From Lachnospiraceae bacterium (GTDB taxonomy: Bacteria > Bacillota > Clostridia > Lachnospirales > Lachnospiraceae), in contig JAAWBT010000051.1 in the NCBI GenBank assembly GCA_022792835.1, positions 1 to 34,825 on the forward strand: a DNA stretch of 34,825 bases. Direction: 5' to 3'. Positions within the stretch are counted from its first letter, which is position 1, and every line of letters begins with the position of its first letter. The notes below the pieces were generated by a model that saw only the letters and a list, made by a program, of their open reading frames with translations, ran no database searches and was not told where the DNA came from. The translations under genes and the position numbers were made by a program. Positions 30,762 through 34,825 of this stretch are shown here, one piece after another.

Positions 30762-31613
30762 ATGCTCCTGGAGATCAAAAATTTATGGGGCGGGTATGGC
30801 TCTCGCGATGTGGTAAAGGGAATTACCTGCCAGGCGGATGCGGGGGAAGTTTTATGTGTCCTGGGGCCAAACGGATGCGGTAAGACGACATTGTTTCGAC
30901 TGTTGCTTGGCATGATCTCCCAGTCGAAAGGGGAAATATATCTGGACGGAAAAGCAGCCGGAGGACTTCCTCCCAGAAAGCGGGCAAGACTGGCCGCTTA
31001 CATTCCGCAAAACCACACTCCTGTTTTTGCCTACACGGTTTTGGAATTGGTGGTTATGGGGCGGGCTTCCCATTTTTCTGCCGTGGGAGCGCCCCGTAAA
31101 AAAGATCGGGAGCTGGCGATGGAAGCTCTTGAAAAACTGGGGGCGGCTCACCTTGCAGACAAGCCCTATTCCTCTTTGAGCGGAGGACAGAGGCAGCTGG
31201 CCTTAATTGCCAGAGCCATCTGCCAGTCGGCAAAAATTTTGATCATGGACGAGCCGGCGGCCAATCTGGACTATGCCAACCGTCAGCTGCTCATGGACGT
31301 GGCCCTGGAGCTGGCCGGGAAAGACTACTGCATCGTCATGTCCACCCACAGTCCGGAAAATCCTTTTTCCGTGGGGCACAAAGTTTTGATGATGAAAGAG
31401 GGGAGACTGGCAGCCTTTGGCGTGCCGGAGGAAGTGATCACGCCAAAATCCCTGGAAGATATTTACGGAATTCCCATGGACGTGGTGTCCGTAAAGGACA
31501 GGTGTGGTACAAAACGGACCATCTGCCTTCCGGTAAAAGCAGCCGGTCCAGAAGGCAGGGACGAGGCTGCGGTCAGTTTTGATCGTAGGGAAAAGGAGGC
31601 GCATCATGACTGA
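30762..31613 (+). CDS. ABC importer ATPase (FepC/BtuD/MolC-like)
   Basis: The 283-residue protein has Walker A GPNGCGKTT (35-43), Q-loop IPQNHTP, the signature LSGGQRQLALIARA, Walker B ILIMDEPAANLD and the switch His in MSTHSPENP. It fits the FecE/BtuD group. The C-terminal 60 residues, after GIPMDVVSVKDRCGTKRTICLPV, are a family extension. It starts 2 bases after the permease gene and overlaps the NTPase gene by 8 bases. It powers uptake by ATP hydrolysis at the inner face of the membrane. Confidence 0.93.
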   Translation: MLLEIKNLWGGYGSRDVVKGITCQADAGEVLCVLGPNGCGKTTLFRLLLGMISQSKGEIYLDGKAAGGLPPRKRARLAAYIPQNHTPVFAYTVLELVVMGRASHFSAVGAPRKKDRELAMEALEKLGAAHLADKPYSSLSGGQRQLALIARAICQSAKILIMDEPAANLDYANRQLLMDVALELAGKDYCIVMSTHSPENPFSVGHKVLMMKEGRLAAFGVPEEVITPKSLEDIYGIPMDVVSVKDRCGTKRTICLPVKAAGPEGRDEAAVSFDRREKEAHHD

Positions 31614-32145
31614 AACGGCAGGGCATTTATTCCTCACAGGAGAGATGGGGATTGGGAAATCAACCTTGTTAAAGAAGCTTATGGCACGGACAGAGGGGCC
31701 TGTGGGCGGATTTTTTACGGTAAAGTCAGAGCAGGTATTTCCGGGGCGCTCTTCCCTTCATCTGCTCTCCCTGAAGGAGCCCCTCATACCCTCGGCCTCC
31801 AACTTTCTGGCTTTCTGTGGAGAACGGAAGGAAGAAACCGCCAAACGGTTCAACCGGCTTGGTCCCGCGGCTCTCACCGCTGTCAAAAATCCCGGCCTTC
31901 TGGTGATAGACGAGCTTGGGCCCCATGAATCGGAGGCGCTGTTGTTTTGGGAAGCCGTATTTCACGCTCTTGACGGCCCTGTCCCGGTCCTTGGCGTTTT
32001 GCAGAAAGCGGCTTCTCCATTCCTTGAAAAAGTCCGTTCTCATCCCAGGGTGAAAGTCGTGGAAGTGACCAGAGAGAACCGGGATAAGATGATGGACTTT
32101 TTACAGGATCATGAAAAGGTCTTGATGAAAAGCGGCAGTTTATGA
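31606..32145 (+). CDS. THEP1-like nucleoside triphosphatase
   Basis: The protein has 179 residues from ATG 31606, with AGGAGG 7 bases upstream and an 8-base overlap with the ATPase gene. The P-loop is LTGEMGIGKSTLLKKL near the start, the Walker B-like acid lies in LLVIDELGPHESEA, and the C-terminal part has VPVLGVLQKAASPFLEKV. This is the NTPase_1 (THEP1, DUF265) family, which cleaves NTPs slowly in vitro and has no clear cell role. In Clostridia such genes often sit beside metal-oxyanion or metal importers. Here it is translationally coupled to the importer, so it may handle the imported substrate or a nucleotide used in cofactor synthesis. Confidence 0.8.
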   Translation: MTETAGHLFLTGEMGIGKSTLLKKLMARTEGPVGGFFTVKSEQVFPGRSSLHLLSLKEPLIPSASNFLAFCGERKEETAKRFNRLGPAALTAVKNPGLLVIDELGPHESEALLFWEAVFHALDGPVPVLGVLQKAASPFLEKVRSHPRVKVVEVTRENRDKMMDFLQDHEKVLMKSGSL

Positions 32146-32209
32146 TATGATAAATATTTGTAGCGGATCGTGAGGACAGACAGGATAAAGGCTTTTATGG
32201 AGAGGTAAC

Positions 32210-33484
32210 GTGAAAAGGATCATAGTGATCGGCGGAGGAGCCGCCGGGATGATGGCGGCCATATGGGCAGCGGGGCCAGGAAATACCGTGTTTCTTCTGG
32301 AAAAGAATGAGAAGCTGGGAAAGAAACTTTTTATCACGGGGAAGGGCCGCTGCAATGTGACCAATGACTGTGATGTGGAAAGCCTTCTGGCCCATATCGT
32401 GACCAACCCCAAATTCCTTTATAGTGCTTTTTATGGCTTTTCCAGCCAGGATATGAAGCGTTTTCTCACGGAACGGGGCTTAAAATTAAAAACGGAACGG
32501 GGGAGGCGGGTGTTTCCTGTCAGTGACCATTCCTCCGATGTGACTGCCTGCCTGACAAAAGAGCTTTCCAGGCGGGGGGTAAAAGTTCAGCTTGGGGAAA
32601 CTGTGAAGGAGCTTCTGACAAAAACTTCTGTGGCAGAGGGGGCTTTGGAACAGAAAAATATCCCCCGGATTGTGGGGGTCCGCATGGCAGACAACACAGT
32701 TTATGAGACCGATGCAGTGATCGTTGCCACAGGGGGCCTCTCCTATCCATCCACCGGCTCCACAGGGGACGGGCACCGATTTGCAGAGGAGACGGGACAT
32801 CAGGTGACAGAGTGTTCTCCGGCGCTGGTACCTTTTGAGTCGCCGGACAAGTGGTGTCAGGCGCTGCAGGGGTTATCTTTAAAAAATGTGAACGTGACCA
32901 TTTACGATGGGAGGAAGAAGCTTTACGAAGAATTCGGTGAGATGCTTTTCACCCATTTTGGGGTCAGCGGACCGGCGATTTTAAGCGGAAGCAGTGTGAC
33001 GGCAAAGAGGATCAAAAAGGGGCCTCTTGTGCTCTCGATTGATTTAAAGCCAGCCCTTACGAGGGAACAGCTCGACCGGCGGATTCGAGGGGATTTTGAG
33101 AAGGGGAAAAACAGACAATTTCAAAATTCTTTAGGCGGGCTGTACCCGTCAAAGCTGATCCCGGTGATGGTGGAGAGGAGCCAGATACCTCCAGAAAAAC
33201 GGGTCAATGAGATTTCCAGAGAGGAGCGGGAACGGCTGGTTTCTTTGACGAAAGCGTTTACCCTGACTCTCTCGGGGCTTCGGGGCTACCGGGAAGCGAT
33301 CATTACTCAGGGCGGTGTCTCAGTGAAAGAGGTGGATCCTTCCACCATGGAATCCAAACGGGTGCAGGGCCTTTATTTTGCCGGAGAGGTGTTGGATTTG
33401 GACGGCGTGACCGGAGGCTATAATCTTCAAATCGCCTGGTCTACAGGATATGCGGCAGGGAAAGGCGCCGGAGAAAAGCCATGA
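32210..33484 (+). CDS. HI0933/YhiN family FAD-dependent oxidoreductase
   Basis: The 424-residue protein starts at GTG 32210 with GGAGAGG upstream. Its FAD site is IVIGGGAAGMMAAIWA, followed by FLLEKNEKLGKKLFITGKGR and CNVTND, the hallmark of the HI0933-like (BaiN/YhiN) family. The second nucleotide-binding motif is VIVATGGLSYPSTGSTGDG, and the C terminus has LYFAGEVLDLDGVTGGYNLQIAWSTGYAAG. The family is widespread and poorly defined; one gut member (BaiN) has been linked to bile-acid reduction. The gene lies just before cmk-ispH, a position seen in many Clostridia, so it is probably a housekeeping protein of unknown function. Confidence 0.92.
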   Translation: MKRIIVIGGGAAGMMAAIWAAGPGNTVFLLEKNEKLGKKLFITGKGRCNVTNDCDVESLLAHIVTNPKFLYSAFYGFSSQDMKRFLTERGLKLKTERGRRVFPVSDHSSDVTACLTKELSRRGVKVQLGETVKELLTKTSVAEGALEQKNIPRIVGVRMADNTVYETDAVIVATGGLSYPSTGSTGDGHRFAEETGHQVTECSPALVPFESPDKWCQALQGLSLKNVNVTIYDGRKKLYEEFGEMLFTHFGVSGPAILSGSSVTAKRIKKGPLVLSIDLKPALTREQLDRRIRGDFEKGKNRQFQNSLGGLYPSKLIPVMVERSQIPPEKRVNEISREERERLVSLTKAFTLTLSGLRGYREAIITQGGVSVKEVDPSTMESKRVQGLYFAGEVLDLDGVTGGYNLQIAWSTGYAAGKGAGEKP

Positions 33485-33535
33485 CAGCAGGAAATGCTTA
33501 TTGTCCTGGTGTGAAGAAAAAATAAGGAGAAAAAT

Positions 33536-34276
33536 ATGAGTACCAGCATAGCCATTGACGGACCGGCCGGAGCCGGGAAAAGCACGATCGCAAGACTTGT
33601 GGCAAAAAAGCTTCATTTTATCTATGTGGATACCGGGGCCATGTACCGGGCCATGGGGCTGCATTTCCACAAAAGAGGAATTGCTCCGGATGACGAGGCG
33701 GCTATCAGCGCTGCCTGTAAGGAGGCAGATATCTCCATTACTTATCAGGACGGAGTCCAACAGGTACTTTTAAATGGCGAGAACGTGACGGAGTATCTTC
33801 GGACAGAGGAGGCGGGAAAAATGGCCTCTGCCACTTCTGGATATGCCGATGTGCGGGAAAAGCTGGTGGAGCTTCAGAAAAAGCTTGCCGCGTCTGAAAA
33901 TGTGGTCATGGACGGTCGGGATATCGGAACAGTGGTGCTTCCGGGAGCTGATGTGAAGATTTATCTGACAGCCAGTGTGGAGACGAGGGCAAAGCGGAGA
34001 TTTTTGGAGCTGGAAGAAAAGAAGATTCCCTGTAAGCTTGAGGAGATCGCCGCAGATATTGAAAAACGGGATTATCAGGATATGCATCGGGAACATTCCC
34101 CTTTGAGGAAGGCAGAAGATGCCATCTATCTGGATTCTTCTGACATGAGTATCCGCCAGGTATCGGATGCCATCATCGATGCACTGATGGAGAAATTGGC
34201 AAAGAGGCGAGTTCCAGACAGAAATCTAGAGGGTGCTTTGGAAGAGATAATCAAGAAGGAATGCGGTCAGATATGA
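33536..34276 (+). CDS. cmk: Cytidylate kinase
   Basis: The 246-residue protein phosphorylates CMP and dCMP. The P-loop is IDGPAGAGKSTIARLVAKK. Other family signatures are YVDTGAMYRAMGLH, VVMDGRDIGTVVLPGADVKIYLTAS (substrate binding and core) and the lid segment with RDYQDMHREHSPLRKAEDA. It is about 20 residues longer than the usual 225, at the C terminus (RRVPDRNLEGALEEIIKKE). Its stop overlaps the ispH start as ATGA. It is a standard Clostridia neighbour of ispH. It supplies CDP for nucleotide pools and could matter indirectly for the cytosine cofactor of Mop, but no specific link is implied. Confidence 0.96.
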   Translation: MSTSIAIDGPAGAGKSTIARLVAKKLHFIYVDTGAMYRAMGLHFHKRGIAPDDEAAISAACKEADISITYQDGVQQVLLNGENVTEYLRTEEAGKMASATSGYADVREKLVELQKKLAASENVVMDGRDIGTVVLPGADVKIYLTASVETRAKRRFLELEEKKIPCKLEEIAADIEKRDYQDMHREHSPLRKAEDAIYLDSSDMSIRQVSDAIIDALMEKLAKRRVPDRNLEGALEEIIKKECGQI

Positions 34277-34825
34277 ATGTAATCGTGGCAGCGACAGCCG
34301 GTTTTTGTTTTGGCGTAAAACGGGCAGTGGATACTGTCTATGAACAGGCAGGAAAAGAGACGGTGCTGCGTCCTATTTATACCTGCGGTCCCATTATCCA
34401 CAATGAAGAAGTAGTGAAAGATCTGGAGGAGAAAGGCGTTAGGGTGCTGGATGAAGAAAGGATTGGGGAGTTTTCCGGCGGGACAGTCATCATCCGCTCC
34501 CATGGGGTAGGGCGTCAGGTATATGAGCAGCTTGAAGAAAAAGGCTTCCAGGTGGTGGATGCCACTTGTCCCTTTGTGAAGAAGATCCACCGCATTGTTC
34601 AGGAGGAATCAAAGCAGGGCAGAACCATTGTGATCATAGGAAATGCGAGGCATCCGGAGGTAAAAGGAATCCAGGGATGGTGCAGGGAGAAGGCTTATGT
34701 GGTGGAGACTCCAGAAGAAGCGTCAGAATTGACCCTATTAGCCGGAACTAAGTTGTGTATTGTGTCACAGACGACATTTAATTACAATAAATTTCAACTT
34801 CTTGTTGAAATAATATTAAAAAAGA
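34273..34825 (+). CDS. ispH: 4-hydroxy-3-methylbut-2-enyl diphosphate reductase, 5' part
   Basis: The first 184 codons are present and the gene runs off the window end. IspH makes IPP and DMAPP in the last step of the MEP isoprenoid pathway, using a [4Fe-4S] cluster. Seen here are C12 in GFCFGVKRAVD, H43 in IIHNEEVV, H77 in RSHGV and the second cluster Cys C99 in DATCPFVKKIH. The ATG overlaps the cmk stop. In many Clostridia IspH is fused at its C terminus to ribosomal protein S1 domains, but that part is outside the window. The call is firm for the N-terminal domain. Confidence 0.95.
   Translation, partial: MNVIVAATAGFCFGVKRAVDTVYEQAGKETVLRPIYTCGPIIHNEEVVKDLEEKGVRVLDEERIGEFSGGTVIIRSHGVGRQVYEQLEEKGFQVVDATCPFVKKIHRIVQEESKQGRTIVIIGNARHPEVKGIQGWCREKAYVVETPEEASELTLLAGTKLCIVSQTTFNYNKFQLLVEIILKK

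Noticed and set aside
1..34825. CRISPR arrays, tRNA or rRNA genes, insertion sequences, integrases
   Set aside because: No regularly spaced repeats, cloverleaf or rRNA-like stretches, or transposase or recombinase proteins were seen on either strand by eye.

Overview
The window comes from a Gram-positive anaerobe of the Clostridia, most likely a Lachnospiraceae gut organism. The signs are strong AGGAGG ribosome sites, tightly packed operons with 4- to 14-base overlaps, a sodium-pump oxaloacetate decarboxylase, the cmk-ispH pair typical of Clostridia, and many Fe-S and Cys-rich redox proteins. The species is inferred from gene content only.

Layout. Positions 1-1700: the end of a decarboxylase operon (oadB tail, oadA, terminator). 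1751-3049: an M16-type zinc peptidase. 3094-4756 (minus): a secreted DxDxDG-repeat protein, an ECF sigma factor and an RsgI-like membrane anti-sigma factor. 5071-7463: a DUF362 protein, a membrane polyferredoxin and a small MGMT-like protein. 7512-8753 (minus): a TylF-like methyltransferase and an unrecognised 84-residue protein. 8942-20661: the core of the window. A single-chain Mop-type molybdenum aldehyde oxidoreductase is followed by a 369-base gap that can fold into an elaborate RNA. After the gap come nine translationally coupled genes: a Fe-S/CCG fusion, a CxxC redox protein, a methyltransferase, a C-GCAxxG-C-C protein, an NTP transferase-HD fusion, a cysteine-desulfurase-like enzyme, a 97-residue unknown, a Tes/MJ0619-like radical SAM enzyme and a PaaK-like adenylating enzyme. 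20700-24069: a more AT-rich block (HAD phosphatase, MFS efflux pump with a leader-peptide attenuator, DUF3795, membrane XRE regulator) that looks inserted. 24101-26010: molybdenum-hydroxylase maturation resumes with xdhC and a degenerate MobA-like domain fused to a ModE-type DNA-binding domain. 26191-28137: a chemoreceptor. 28224-32145: a divergent FecCD-type ABC importer with a THEP1-like NTPase. 32210-34825: an HI0933-type flavoprotein, cmk and the start of ispH.

How it fits together. The Mop enzyme needs molybdopterin cytosine dinucleotide, a terminal sulfido ligand and two [2Fe-2S] clusters. The MobA-like transferases, the cysteine-desulfurase-like protein and XdhC fit nucleotide addition, sulfur supply and insertion. 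The radical SAM enzyme, methyltransferase, adenylating enzyme and Fe-S/CCG fusion have no textbook job in that pathway. They suggest either an extra cofactor modification or a dedicated electron-transfer route. The importer could supply molybdate or tungstate, but nothing in the sequence fixes its substrate.

The most notable signals are the structured RNA between mop and its accessory operon, the nine-gene accessory operon itself, the translational attenuator of the efflux pump, and a promoter that would make the mop transcript run antisense across the 84-residue gene.
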